A DNA stretch of 64,000 bases from Geobacter sp. (GTDB taxonomy: Bacteria > Desulfobacterota > Desulfuromonadia > Geobacterales > Pseudopelobacteraceae). Position 1 is the first letter of the stretch, and each line of letters starts with the position of its first letter. A model generated the notes under the pieces. It saw nothing but the letters and a program-made list of their open reading frames with translations, was not told the origin of the DNA and searched no databases. The stretch lies in the NCBI GenBank assembly GCA_003574895.1, contig PJFB01000010.1, forward strand, positions 119,667 through 183,666. Direction: 5' to 3'. This document shows positions 28,164 through 35,822 of this stretch, piece after piece. The position numbers were made by a program, and so were the translations under genes.

Positions 28164-28167
28164 ATAA

Positions 28168-28881
28168 CTATCCTTGCTGTTGTTTCAGGATCAGGACCCG
28201 TTGGCAATGGGGGCAGCTGATCATGTCGTCTCCCTTGAAGAGACTGTTGTAGAGCTGGGGAGGCAGGTTCATGTTGCAGCCCAGGCAGTAGCCGTCACGG
28301 GCAAAGGCGACAGCCTGGCCGCGTCGCTGCTCCCGCAGGCTGTTGTAGCGTTTGATCAGGCTGGCGGGGAGCGTTGTGGTGATTTCTTCGCGTCGGACCA
28401 GATCGGCATCGATGTCCTGCTGAATGGCCGCTATCTCGGTCAGTTTTTCCTCACGACGCTGCACCACGTTTTTCTCCAATTCGGCCAGGTTGGCAGACTT
28501 GGTGGCAATTTCAGCGCTCAGCTCCTCGATTTGGCCGATCCGCTGCAGGGCTTGCTCCTCCAGCTCCGTGGTCAGCTTGCGCGCCGCGGAAATCTCACGA
28601 CCGATTGCCTGGAATTCCTTGTTGGTCTTGATTTCCTTCATGTGAGACTCTGAGCGGCGGATGTTTTCCTGCTCGGTAGCCAGGGAGCCTTCCAGATCAC
28701 CCTTTTCCTGCGTCAGTTGAGAGACGCGCGTCTCCAGGCCGGCCAGCTCTTCGCGGCTGGCGTCCAGCTCATGATCGATCCCGTTGATTTCGCCATGCAG
28801 TCCGTTCTGACTGTTTTTCAGCGAATCAAGCTGAAGATCGATCTCCTGCAGTTGTTCCAGCAACTCTAGTCTCTTTTTCAA
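28168..28881 (-). CDS. Coiled-coil protein with C-terminal C4 zinc ribbon
   Basis: 237 residues. Residues 1-180 form a long antiparallel coiled coil (heptads rich in E, L, Q); the C-terminus has CLGCNMNLPPQLYN followed 20 residues later by CPHC, a four-cysteine zinc ribbon. This is the DUF164-type family often found next to Nif3-like genes, as here. Cellular role unknown; nucleic-acid or ribosome association has been suggested for such proteins. The start is an unusual TTG at 28881, chosen because AGGAGG lies 8 nt upstream and no ATG fits. Confidence 0.8.
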   Translation of the reverse strand: MKKRLELLEQLQEIDLQLDSLKNSQNGLHGEINGIDHELDASREELAGLETRVSQLTQEKGDLEGSLATEQENIRRSESHMKEIKTNKEFQAIGREISAARKLTTELEEQALQRIGQIEELSAEIATKSANLAELEKNVVQRREEKLTEIAAIQQDIDADLVRREEITTTLPASLIKRYNSLREQRRGQAVAFARDGYCLGCNMNLPPQLYNSLFKGDDMISCPHCQRVLILKQQQG

Positions 28882-28919
28882 ATCTGCTTCCTCCTGGTTG
28901 TAGATCTTTTGTTATGAAG

Positions 28920-30059
28920 TCAATGCTTCGTTGATCCTGATAAATATTTGAATGGATCCGACTCGGCGAGGCAGGGAATAACCTCGCACCCGCCAAACCC
29001 GGCCTTGGTGACCATCTGCTGCAACTGCCGACTGACTGCGGTTACCATGATATGCTCGGTCGGGAAGTGGCCAGCGTCGATCAAGGCGATGCCCAGGTCT
29101 TCGGCATCCCGCGCCTCGTGGTATTTTACGTCGCCGGTCACCAAGCAGTCGGCCCCGGCCCGGAGGGCGTCCCGCAGCAGCGAAGCGCCGCTGCCACTGC
29201 ATAGAGCCACCTTTTTGATCATGGCATCGGGTTTGCCGACGTAGCGCAGTGCAGGCGTTTGGAGCCGCTCTCCGACCTGGGCGGCAAAATCCGCCAGCAA
29301 GAGCGGGTTTGCCAGAAGCCCGATCCTGCCTAGTCCCGGTTTGTTGCCTTCGTTGAGTAGTGGGTAGATGTCAAAGGCCGGCTCCTGGTAGGGGTGGACA
29401 GCCATCAGCGCCTTGATGGCCCGCGCCAGCTTGGCGCGGTTGATCAGTATTTCCAGGCGTTGCTCCTGCACCCGTTCCAAGGTGCCGATCGTGCCTATGA
29501 ACGGGGTTGCGCCGTCCAGTGGGGTAAAAGTGCCTTCGCCGCTAGCGGCAAAGGCACAGTCACGGTAGGCCCCCAAGGATTCGGCGAACGGAAACATGGC
29601 CGTTCTCACCGGCTCCAGGTGGTCTGCGGGCACAAATACCACCAGCTTGGCCAGCTCTTGCCTGGCCAAGGGTCTGAGGGGCAGGCAGTCGATGAGGCCG
29701 AGCCTTTCCGAGAGCAGGTCGTTCAAGCCATTCTCCGCCATGTCGTAACTGGTGTGGATGCTTATTATCGCCAGTTCGCCACGGATTGCAGCATGGATAA
29801 GCCTGCCTTGGGGGGTTGCTGTCGAGATGCTCTTGGTTGGGGCGAAGATCAGTGGGTGATGGGTTACGAGAAGCTGGCAGGATGAGGCGAGAGCGGCATC
29901 GATAACGGCCGGGGTAGGGTCCAGGGCAACCATGATGCGGGAGATTTCCGCAGAGGGGTCGCCCAACTGAAGCCCGGAGTTATCCCAACTTTCGGCCAGA
30001 TCGGGTGGCGCAATTTTATTAATAATACCAGCTATTTCCGACAGTCTGGTCTTTTTCAT
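28920..30059 (-). CDS. Nif3-like dinuclear metal centre protein (YqfO family)
   Basis: 379 residues, the long form of the family. N-terminal KIAPPDLAESWDNSGLQLGD, metal ligands in LLVTHHPLIF and IHTSYD, a middle insert (about residues 130-235, with CutA/PII-like HPYQEPAFDIYPL), and C-terminal DCLVTGDVKYHEARDAEDLGIALIDAGHFPTE with the remaining ligands. Members form toroidal hexamers; the substrate is unproven. The ATG at 30059 has no ribosome site and starts only about 10 nt after the T-tract of the tRNA terminator, so how it is translated is unclear. Confidence 0.88.
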   Translation of the reverse strand: MKKTRLSEIAGIINKIAPPDLAESWDNSGLQLGDPSAEISRIMVALDPTPAVIDAALASSCQLLVTHHPLIFAPTKSISTATPQGRLIHAAIRGELAIISIHTSYDMAENGLNDLLSERLGLIDCLPLRPLARQELAKLVVFVPADHLEPVRTAMFPFAESLGAYRDCAFAASGEGTFTPLDGATPFIGTIGTLERVQEQRLEILINRAKLARAIKALMAVHPYQEPAFDIYPLLNEGNKPGLGRIGLLANPLLLADFAAQVGERLQTPALRYVGKPDAMIKKVALCSGSGASLLRDALRAGADCLVTGDVKYHEARDAEDLGIALIDAGHFPTEHIMVTAVSRQLQQMVTKAGFGGCEVIPCLAESDPFKYLSGSTKH

Positions 30060-30065
30060 TCGGCA

Positions 30066-30101
30066 GAAACAAAAAGAGTGCAACCTTGCGGTGTGCACTC
30101 T
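30066..30101 (-). terminator. Rho-independent terminator of the tRNA gene
   Basis: On the minus strand AGAGTGCA pairs with TGCACTCT around an 11-nt loop and is followed by TTTTTG. It lies 77 bp past the tRNA 3' end and ends just before the nif3-like start codon. Confidence 0.8.
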
Positions 30102-30174
30102 CGTGGGATTATTATTTCGGGTCGCCCCAATCGTAATATTGCCGGCATCCGGCGTGCTCTTCCTTGTTGTGAAA

Positions 30175-30251
30175 TGGTGGGCCCACCAGGACTCGAACCT
30201 GGGACCAACCGGTTATGAGCCGGTGGCTCTAGCCAACTGAGCTATAGGCCC
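30175..30251 (-). tRNA. tRNA with CAT anticodon (elongator Met or Ile2)
   Basis: A full cloverleaf on the minus strand: acceptor GGGCCTA with TGGGCCC, D-loop AGCTCAGTTGGCTAGAGC, anticodon arm CCGGCTCATAACCGG with loop CTCATAA, and T-arm with GGTTCGAGTCC. The 3' CCA is encoded (27 bases after the T-loop start). The anticodon CAT fits elongator methionine or the lysidine-modified isoleucine-2 tRNA; I cannot separate these by eye. Initiator tRNA is unlikely because the acceptor begins with a G-C pair. Confidence 0.95.
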
Positions 30252-30264
30252 GTGGGAAAGATCC

Positions 30265-30293
30265 ATATTAGAGAAGTGCGTTATTGCTGTCAA
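30265..30293 (-). promoter_or_regulatory. Sigma-70 promoter of the tRNA gene
   Basis: Minus strand: TTGACA (30288-30293), 17-bp spacer, TAATAT (30265-30270), ending 13 bp before the tRNA 5' base. Near-consensus, as expected for a stable-RNA gene. Confidence 0.8.
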
Positions 30294-30492
30294 GAACTTT
30301 TCAGTCTGCCCGTGCAAATCCGCTCTCGTTTGTGGGAGTATACGGTATTTATATATGCAGTTGCAGATAGAATCTTGGCCGATTATCTGTTAGTCTAGCA
30401 ACTGGAATGAATCTAATATGATCGAGCACGGAAGACCGGTGCCGACACTCGTTCCATGGCACAGGCCAAACTCTGAAAAAGAGGATAAGCGC

Positions 30493-32037
30493 GTGATCGA
30501 AGGGTTAATCAAAAAAATGTTTGTACACATGGGTCGAAAATCCGGCCTGCTGCCGGCACTTTTAGTGTTAGCCCTAGTGATCGTTGCGGTCCTATCGCCT
30601 GCAAGTCAAGCTGCCCAGGAAAAACGGATACTTGTCGTTCATTCGCAGAACCCCGGTTACAAGCTGGCCGATGAGTTGACGCGCGGGATTGCAGCGGACC
30701 TTCGGGATGAAGGTGCCAGTGTCAAGGTGCATCACGAATACATGGGTCTTGACTCTGCGGAGGATCCATCGGATTTGCAGCCGTTCCATGACCTATACAA
30801 GCATAAATTCGCCAAGACACACTTCGACGTCATCATCACCACTGGCAATGGGGCCTATAAATTCATCAAGATGTACCGTGACGATCTTTTCCCTGAAACA
30901 CCGGTGGTTTTCTGTGGGGTTGAGGGGATAGACAAGTCCCGGTTGCCGGATGCCAAGCTTGTCACCGGCGTCAATGATGCCGTCGATATCAAGGCCACCC
31001 TCGATCTTGCCCTGATGCTCCATCCCCAGACCCGGCGGGTTGTCATCATCAATGACGCAACGGACATCGGCCGTGCCAGACACGCACTAATTGCCAAAAC
31101 TACCCAGGCCTATAAGGATGGGATCGCGTTCGTCTTTCTGGAAGACCTGGATATGCCAGAACTTCTGGAATCAGTGAGCAAGCTGGGGCCCAACAGCCTG
31201 GTCCTGTTCAGCCGGTTCGCATTCGACAAGTCTGGCAGGTCTTTCGAGGATGGGGAGGCAATAGCCATGATTGCCGGGAAATGCCGGGTGCCCATCTACG
31301 GCCTCAGTGATCGAGACTTGGGCTCCGGCATCGTAGGGGGGATGCTGACCAGCGGTTACCAGCAGGGGGAAACGGCGTCTCGGATGGCCGTACTCATCCT
31401 GCATGGCGAAAAGGTTTCCAATCTGCCGGTAATCCTGGCCAGCCCAAACCGCTACATGTTTGATTACAAGCAGATCGAACGCTTCAAGATCGATCTGTCC
31501 GCCTTGCCGGAAGGGAGCATCTTCGTCAACCGGCCTTCCGACGTTTATTCCATCTCCAGGCTGGCGGTGCGGGAAACCGCCGGCGTATTGGCTGCCGCAC
31601 TCCTGATGATCATGGTCCTGCTGTACAAGCTGATGAAAAAACAAGATATGGTGCGTGATTTGCAAACTTCGGTCACAAAGTACCAGGCCATTGCCGACAA
31701 CACCTACAACTGGGAATTCTGGTTGAGCCCTGAGGGGCATTTCCTGTACAACTCCCCCTCCTGCCAGCGGATTACCGGCTACACCGCCGAGGAGTTCTAT
31801 GCCGACCCCGGTCTGTTGCAACGGATAGTCCATCCCGACGATCGTGCCTTGTTGGAAGACCACCGGCACGACAGCACCTGGAAACTGGGAATTGGCGAGT
31901 TGAAATTCCGCATTGTTCATCGCAAGGGCGATGTCCGCCGGATTCAGCACTTCTGCCAGCCCGTGTTCGACGATACCGGGAAATTCCTGGGCTCACGGGG
32001 AAGCAACACGGACATAAGCGAGCGCAAGCTGATATAG
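30493..32037 (+). CDS. ABC-substrate-binding-like sensor with one PAS domain and no output domain
   Basis: 514 residues from the GTG at 30493, chosen because GAGGA lies 7-8 nt upstream; an ATG at 30418 lacks a ribosome site. A signal-anchor (LLPALLVLALVIVAVLSPASQA) is followed by a periplasmic ABC-substrate-binding-like domain (ILVVHSQNPGYKLADELTRG through ILASPNRYMFD), a membrane helix near residues 365-382, and one PAS domain with PAC (about 396-512) that ends ISERKLI and then stops. Geobacter proteins of this build normally continue into a histidine kinase or GGDEF domain. Here the protein ends exactly where that domain should start, so it is either a truncated kinase or a stand-alone sensor. 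Confidence 0.7.
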   Translation: MIEGLIKKMFVHMGRKSGLLPALLVLALVIVAVLSPASQAAQEKRILVVHSQNPGYKLADELTRGIAADLRDEGASVKVHHEYMGLDSAEDPSDLQPFHDLYKHKFAKTHFDVIITTGNGAYKFIKMYRDDLFPETPVVFCGVEGIDKSRLPDAKLVTGVNDAVDIKATLDLALMLHPQTRRVVIINDATDIGRARHALIAKTTQAYKDGIAFVFLEDLDMPELLESVSKLGPNSLVLFSRFAFDKSGRSFEDGEAIAMIAGKCRVPIYGLSDRDLGSGIVGGMLTSGYQQGETASRMAVLILHGEKVSNLPVILASPNRYMFDYKQIERFKIDLSALPEGSIFVNRPSDVYSISRLAVRETAGVLAAALLMIMVLLYKLMKKQDMVRDLQTSVTKYQAIADNTYNWEFWLSPEGHFLYNSPSCQRITGYTAEEFYADPGLLQRIVHPDDRALLEDHRHDSTWKLGIGELKFRIVHRKGDVRRIQHFCQPVFDDTGKFLGSRGSNTDISERKLI

Positions 32038-32093
32038 ATGATGTTTCGCTTTACAGACACGAATCCCAAGCCAAGCACGGAGAAAACACCTAC

Positions 32094-32957
32094 ATGACGA
32101 TAAGATGGTACCCCGGACACATGGGCAAGGCCCAGGAACAGATGGCCGAATCGATCCGGAAGATCGACGTGATCATCGAGGTCCTCGACGCCCGCCTGCC
32201 TGCCTCCAGCTCCAACCACCTGCTGGAGGAGATGCGCCGGAACAAGCCCTGCATCAAGCTCCTGAACAAGAACGACCTGGCCGACCCGGCAGTCACCAAG
32301 GCCTGGGTCCGCCATTTCGAAGCCGTGTCAGGGGTGCGGGCCCTGCCCATGTCGGCCAAGCAGCACGCCGAAACCAAGCAGCTGATCAAGCTCTGCCGGC
32401 TCTTGGCGCCGAACCGTGGCCGGCCCGGTTTTCCGGTACGCGCCATGGTGTTTGGCATCCCCAATGTGGGCAAGTCCACCCTGATCAATACCCTGGCGGG
32501 CAAGAGCATGGCCAAGGTCGGCGACAAACCGGCCATCACCATCTGCGCCCAGCAGATCGACCTGCGCAACGGCATTGTCCTCTTTGATACGCCGGGGCTG
32601 CTCTGGCCCAACATGGACGACCAGGTCGGGGCCTATCGCCTGGCAACCAGCGGCGCCATCGGTGCCAGCGCCCTCGACTACACCAACGTCGGCCTGTTTG
32701 CCGCCGAATACATGATGCAGCGCTATCCGGAACTGCTCAAGAACCGCTACAAGCTCACGGAACTGCCCGACAGCCCGACAGCCCTGATCGAGGCCATCGG
32801 CCGCTGTCTCGGCTGCCTGGCCAGCGGCGGAGTGGTGGATCTGCACCGGGCCGCCGAGGCCTTTTTGCGGGAGCTGCGGGCCGGAAAGCTCGGCCGGGTC
32901 AGCCTGGAGGAACCGCAACAGGATACCCCGGAAGCAACAGAATCCCAGCCGGATTGA
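32094..32957 (+). CDS. ylqF: Ribosome biogenesis GTPase YlqF/RbgA
   Basis: 287 residues of the circularly permuted GTPase family: N-terminal WYPGHMGKAQ, then G4 NKND (near residue 59), G1 GIPNVGKST (near 122) and G3 DTPG (near 165), an order only found in permuted GTPases. A C-terminal helical domain follows. RbgA acts late in 50S subunit assembly. GGAG lies 11 nt before the ATG. It overlaps the RNase H-like gene by 4 bp, so the two are an operon. Confidence 0.9.
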   Translation: MTIRWYPGHMGKAQEQMAESIRKIDVIIEVLDARLPASSSNHLLEEMRRNKPCIKLLNKNDLADPAVTKAWVRHFEAVSGVRALPMSAKQHAETKQLIKLCRLLAPNRGRPGFPVRAMVFGIPNVGKSTLINTLAGKSMAKVGDKPAITICAQQIDLRNGIVLFDTPGLLWPNMDDQVGAYRLATSGAIGASALDYTNVGLFAAEYMMQRYPELLKNRYKLTELPDSPTALIEAIGRCLGCLASGGVVDLHRAAEAFLRELRAGKLGRVSLEEPQQDTPEATESQPD

Positions 32958-33508
32958 CCGGACCCGGCATGAACAGCCTTGCCCTTTTCACCGACGTGAG
33001 CCTGAATCCCCATCGCAGGCTCGGTGTCGGCGCCACTCTGCTTGTTCCCGCCTCTTTCCTGCACAGCGCGCCGGACGCAATCCAGCGAGACGAAATCTTG
33101 GCGCGCTTGCGGTTCATGAGGGTTTCCGATACCTCATCAACCAAGCTTGAAGTCCAGACGGTTCTGTGGGCACTGGAAGATTATCGGATGGAATTGAATG
33201 GCTTTGACCCAGGTAATCTGCAACTCTACACCGATTCCCAATGCGTTGTTGGGCTGCTTGAAAGAAGGGCCGGTCTGGAGGCAAAAGGCTTTGTTGCCGG
33301 CCGCTCGGGGCAGCCATTGGCCAACGCCTCCCTCTATCAAGCCTTTTACGCGGCCCATGACAAATTCGGATTTGAGCCGATCAAGGTGGTTGGGCACTCC
33401 CGCGCGGTTTCCCACAACAGTGTACAACGAATTTTTTCCTTGGTGGATAAAGCGGCGCGGAGGGAGTTGAAGCTTTGGCTGGGAGAGACTGGGCAAGAGA
33501 TTGGCTAA
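32954..33508 (+). CDS. RNase H-like domain protein
   Basis: 184 residues. The acidic residues of an RNase H fold can be picked out: LFTDVSLNPH (first Asp), TKLEVQTVLWAL (Glu) and LYTDSQCVVGLL (second Asp), with a C-terminal VDKAARREL helix that could supply the fourth. The usual RNase HI core is shorter, and here the first strand is followed by an extra loop. It may remove RNA-DNA hybrids, but activity is not proven. The start overlaps the end of ylqF (ATGA); an ATG at 32969 is an alternative. Confidence 0.65.
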   Translation: MTGPGMNSLALFTDVSLNPHRRLGVGATLLVPASFLHSAPDAIQRDEILARLRFMRVSDTSSTKLEVQTVLWALEDYRMELNGFDPGNLQLYTDSQCVVGLLERRAGLEAKGFVAGRSGQPLANASLYQAFYAAHDKFGFEPIKVVGHSRAVSHNSVQRIFSLVDKAARRELKLWLGETGQEIG

Positions 33509-33553
33509 GATAAGTTCCAACAAACCACATTTCACGTAAATAAAACCTACGCC

Positions 33554-34132
33554 TCACGGCACGATGTTTACCTCTGTCCCGACCCTGATCCTGCGGGCCA
33601 GCGCCATGCCGTCGACATTATCCATGACAAAGCAGCCGCCCGTCACCCTGCGGCCGACCCGTAACGGGTTGTTGTTGCCGTGTATCCGATAGATCGCACC
33701 CTTGCTGGTTCTGTGCGACAGCGCAATCTTGAACGGTCCCATGTAGTTCAGGGGATGACCGGGCGGGACAGCTGCCGGCAACTCGATCCCGCGCCCACGG
33801 AACACCTGTCTGGAGTACGGCGTAGGATACCACCAGGGTTTGAAATAGATGCCGGTCACCTTGCCAAGCCCAAGGGGATAGGTCTTGAGCCCCCTCACCG
33901 CCGTGCCCACCGGATATTCCGCCACCACCGCCTTCTCGGCCGCACCCTTCTCCTCGTAGAGCGTCAACAGATTGCGACCGATACTGATCTCCACGTAATA
34001 CGCCACTGCCGTGTCTGGTGCTACGGTATCAGTGGTATGTGCCTGGTTTGTCGGCAACGCTTCGGCGCAGAGTGCGAAGAAGGCCATCAGAAGTAGCAGA
34101 ATTACTGTTGTAAGGGCGATCTTGAAATTCAT
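33554..34132 (-). CDS. L,D-transpeptidase (YkuD domain) with atypical active-site motif
   Basis: About 192 residues from the ATG at 34132. A signal peptide (MNFKIALTTVILLLLMAFFA) is followed by a YkuD catalytic domain: VEISIGRNLLTLYEE, then MGPFKIALSHRTSKGAIYRIHG and TGGCFVMDNVD. The catalytic cysteine and the upstream His are present, but the usual S-H-G-C-x-R has become T-G-G-C-F-V, so the conserved arginine is missing. Such enzymes make 3-3 peptidoglycan cross-links or attach proteins. The frame stays open upstream through repeat sequence, which I do not consider coding. Confidence 0.75.
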   Translation of the reverse strand: MNFKIALTTVILLLLMAFFALCAEALPTNQAHTTDTVAPDTAVAYYVEISIGRNLLTLYEEKGAAEKAVVAEYPVGTAVRGLKTYPLGLGKVTGIYFKPWWYPTPYSRQVFRGRGIELPAAVPPGHPLNYMGPFKIALSHRTSKGAIYRIHGNNNPLRVGRRVTGGCFVMDNVDGMALARRIRVGTEVNIVP

Positions 34133-34195
34133 AAGAGACTCGGAAATTACCGATTGACCGTTTTGATTGTCATGCAGGGGCCAAGCAAGTTTCAT

Positions 34196-34266
34196 CTGCT
34201 TCGCCCGCTCTTGAACTCTGTGGCAAAAGGGCGAAGCAGGTAAAGCTCTTGCTTCGCCCCTACGTC
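34196..34266. repeat. GCTTCGCCC palindromic repeat units
   Basis: Three units of a short palindrome occur within 70 bp: TGCTTCGCCC (34198), GGGCGAAGCA (34229) and TGCTTCGCCCC (34250). The second and third form a 10-bp hairpin. REP-like, upstream of the L,D-transpeptidase gene. Confidence 0.55.
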
Positions 34267-34303
34267 CGTCAAGTTCCAAAACTGCGTGGCGCTGCCTACC
34301 AGC

Positions 34304-34385
34304 TGGCTGGCCGTAAAGGCGGCCTTTTTTCATTATACACCTTGGTGCGGGAAAGGGATTGGTGTTAGTGGTGAGAGGGAGGATA
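34304..34385. repeat. Dispersed repeat, copy A (left of the PEP-CTERM gene)
   Basis: TGGCTGGCCG, then a T-run, then a 26-bp block (34325-34350) identical to the one in copy B at 35843-35868, then AAGGGATTGGTG and GTGGTGAGA. Same orientation as copy B, 1.52 kb apart. On the minus strand each copy carries an ATG followed by a lysine-rich start, but the following frames differ and look non-coding. Confidence 0.75.
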
Positions 34386-34851
34386 GAAAGGGGTAAGTGG
34401 TGTGGGTTTGGGATCAAAAAAAATTACACAACCTTGGTCGTCGTAGTCGTCACCATGTGACGGCTCGTTGCTTGCCATATTAACACAAGGAGCGCGGATC
34501 ACATTCCAGCGCTCTTTTCAGTATCTGCTTCACATGGAATCGCAGGTGGCGAGGGAAACATTCTCGCGACTATCTAAATAATGACGGTATTTTTTACACT
34601 CTAGCCTGCCTTGTATTAAACATTGCAGTATTATCTTTTGCAATCATTGAACTTGCACGGCAATAACTGGCTGATTATATTAATAATATATATTTAATTA
34701 AAAAACACGAGGACAATATGGATATTGACGATTATCTTTACAGTCCTGCCTGATGAGCTTTAAGCAGGCGGGCAATAACTCCACGCCACTTGATCTGTCC
34801 AATTATCAATAGCTGAAAAGCTTATTGTTGTTAATAGATTATAAATAATAA
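34386..34851. other. AT-rich gap without a clear gene
   Basis: No convincing gene. It contains GTCAC/GTGAC and GAGCGC/GCGCTC hairpins (the latter at 34490-34514, followed by TTTT, a weak terminator candidate), long AT runs near 34675-34705, and one tiny reading frame at 34718 listed separately. Base composition is far from that of the dcw region, which suggests acquired DNA. Confidence 0.5.
34718..34753 (+). CDS. Possible 11-residue peptide (MDIDDYLYSPA)
   Basis: The ATG at 34718 follows CGAGGA by 5 nt, a good ribosome site in an AT-rich region where such sites are rare. The frame ends in two consecutive TGA codons, inside a CCTGC/GCAGG stem-loop (34745-34768). It could be a leader or signalling peptide, or the start of a decayed gene. 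Confidence 0.25.
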   Translation: MDIDDYLYSPA

Positions 34852-34867
34852 ATTAATAGCTATTAAT
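34852..34867. promoter_or_regulatory. 16-bp perfect palindrome upstream of the sigma-54 promoter
   Basis: ATTAATAGCTATTAAT is perfectly symmetric and ends 14 bp before the -24 element at 34881. The position is close for an enhancer but plausible for an activator or repressor. AT-rich surroundings raise the chance of coincidence. Confidence 0.3.
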
Positions 34868-34880
34868 ATTATCGTCGAAT

Positions 34881-34897
34881 TAGCATATTTTTTGCTT
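34881..34897 (+). promoter_or_regulatory. Sigma-54 promoter of the PEP-CTERM gene
   Basis: TAGCAT (34881-34886) and TTGCTT (34892-34897) match the -24/-12 consensus TGGCAC-N5-TTGCW. The key G (34883) and C (34895) are exactly 12 bp apart. The start codon is 43 bp past the -12 C. Sigma-54 control of PEP-CTERM genes through the PrsK/PrsR system is established in other bacteria. Confidence 0.6.
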
Positions 34898-34937
34898 GAA
34901 AACAAAATGTATAAAAATATTCTGACTGGAGGGTGTC

Positions 34938-35552
34938 ATGAAGAAAGTAATTATTCTCATACTATTAATGTTGTTGGCTCCAATTGGAGCAGCAATGGCC
35001 ACACCGGTGTATTGGTCTGCAAATGGCCATTATTACGAAAGAATCGATGGTGATGTAACATGGGACGAGGCGAACAGCAATGCAAGCTCGCAGGTCTATA
35101 TGGGTTTGCAGGGACATCTGGTAACTATTACCTCAGCGGCAGAGAATTTGTTTCTAACCAACAACGCAGATATTGGTGGTGGGGAGGATTTAAATCTTAT
35201 TCACCTTTACTGGACCGGTGGGTTTCAACCTGCCGGTTCAGTTGAGCCGGATGGCGGATGGTCTTGGGTAACAGGAGAAGCGTTCACCTATAACAACTGG
35301 GCTTCCGGAGAACCAAATGATTATGCTGGGGAAATGTATTTAGGGTTTGACCATGGTTTCACTGCTGATGGTAAAATGTGGAATGATTTGCCGGCATTAT
35401 CGGATGTTGATGATCCCACTTCTTTATATATGGGTAATGGATTTATCGTCGAGTATGATGGTTCAACACCTGTTCCGGAACCGGGCACTGTACTGCTTCT
35501 CGGATTAGGACTTCTAAGTTTCATCCCATTGAAAAAGAAGCTCATAAAATAG
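34938..35552 (+). CDS. PEP-CTERM protein with C-type-lectin-like domain
   Basis: 204 residues. A signal peptide (MKKVIILILLMLLAPIGAAMA) precedes a C-type-lectin-like fold: GHYYERIDGDVTWDEANSNA, GLQGHLVTITSAAENLFLTN, WSWVTGEAFTYNNWASGEPND and MWNDLP, the W-x-W and EPND motifs being typical of calcium/sugar-binding lectin folds. The C-terminus is VPEPG, a hydrophobic helix and KKK, a PEP-CTERM sorting signal processed by exosortase. The protein should be exported and anchored or released in the exopolysaccharide matrix. GGAGGG lies 4-6 nt before the ATG. No exosortase gene is in this window. Confidence 0.9.
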   Translation: MKKVIILILLMLLAPIGAAMATPVYWSANGHYYERIDGDVTWDEANSNASSQVYMGLQGHLVTITSAAENLFLTNNADIGGGEDLNLIHLYWTGGFQPAGSVEPDGGWSWVTGEAFTYNNWASGEPNDYAGEMYLGFDHGFTADGKMWNDLPALSDVDDPTSLYMGNGFIVEYDGSTPVPEPGTVLLLGLGLLSFIPLKKKLIK

Positions 35553-35593
35553 ATCGAATTCCATCAATTGTCTGAAGAATAATAGCCGCCCGT

Positions 35594-35652
35594 GGCTCAG
35601 TCCTTGGCATGCAACAGTATCTTGTGTCAATGGCTGAGCCCGCAGTTTTTTT
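35594..35652 (+). terminator. Probable terminator of the PEP-CTERM gene
   Basis: GGCTCAG (35594-35600) pairs with CTGAGCC (35634-35640) over an imperfectly paired inner region, and seven Ts follow at 35646-35652. The long loop and the 5-nt gap before the Ts make it a weaker-than-usual example. Confidence 0.45.
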
Positions 35653-35822
35653 AGTTCCCATTTTCATTTCTCCCAAAGTATTCGCCCTTCATACGTTTCT
35701 TGCCCGAATTCTTTTTGTGTCCCGGTTCTTATGGCCTCATTCACGAATGCCGTATACCTCTTGCGGGCAGGACAAACATTTTGTCCGCAAAGTTCCTGCG
35801 CTGTTCCGAGTTGGGTATCTGA

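Noticed and set aside
34196..34385. Extension of the L,D-transpeptidase by about 95 codons upstream
   Set aside because: The frame is open, but it runs through palindromic and dispersed repeat DNA and would bury a clear signal peptide in the middle of the protein.
34718..34790. UGA followed by a stem-loop as a selenocysteine insertion signal
   Set aside because: Two TGA codons stand in tandem and the frame after them soon meets another stop; the stem-loop is too small and has no bacterial SECIS-type apical loop.
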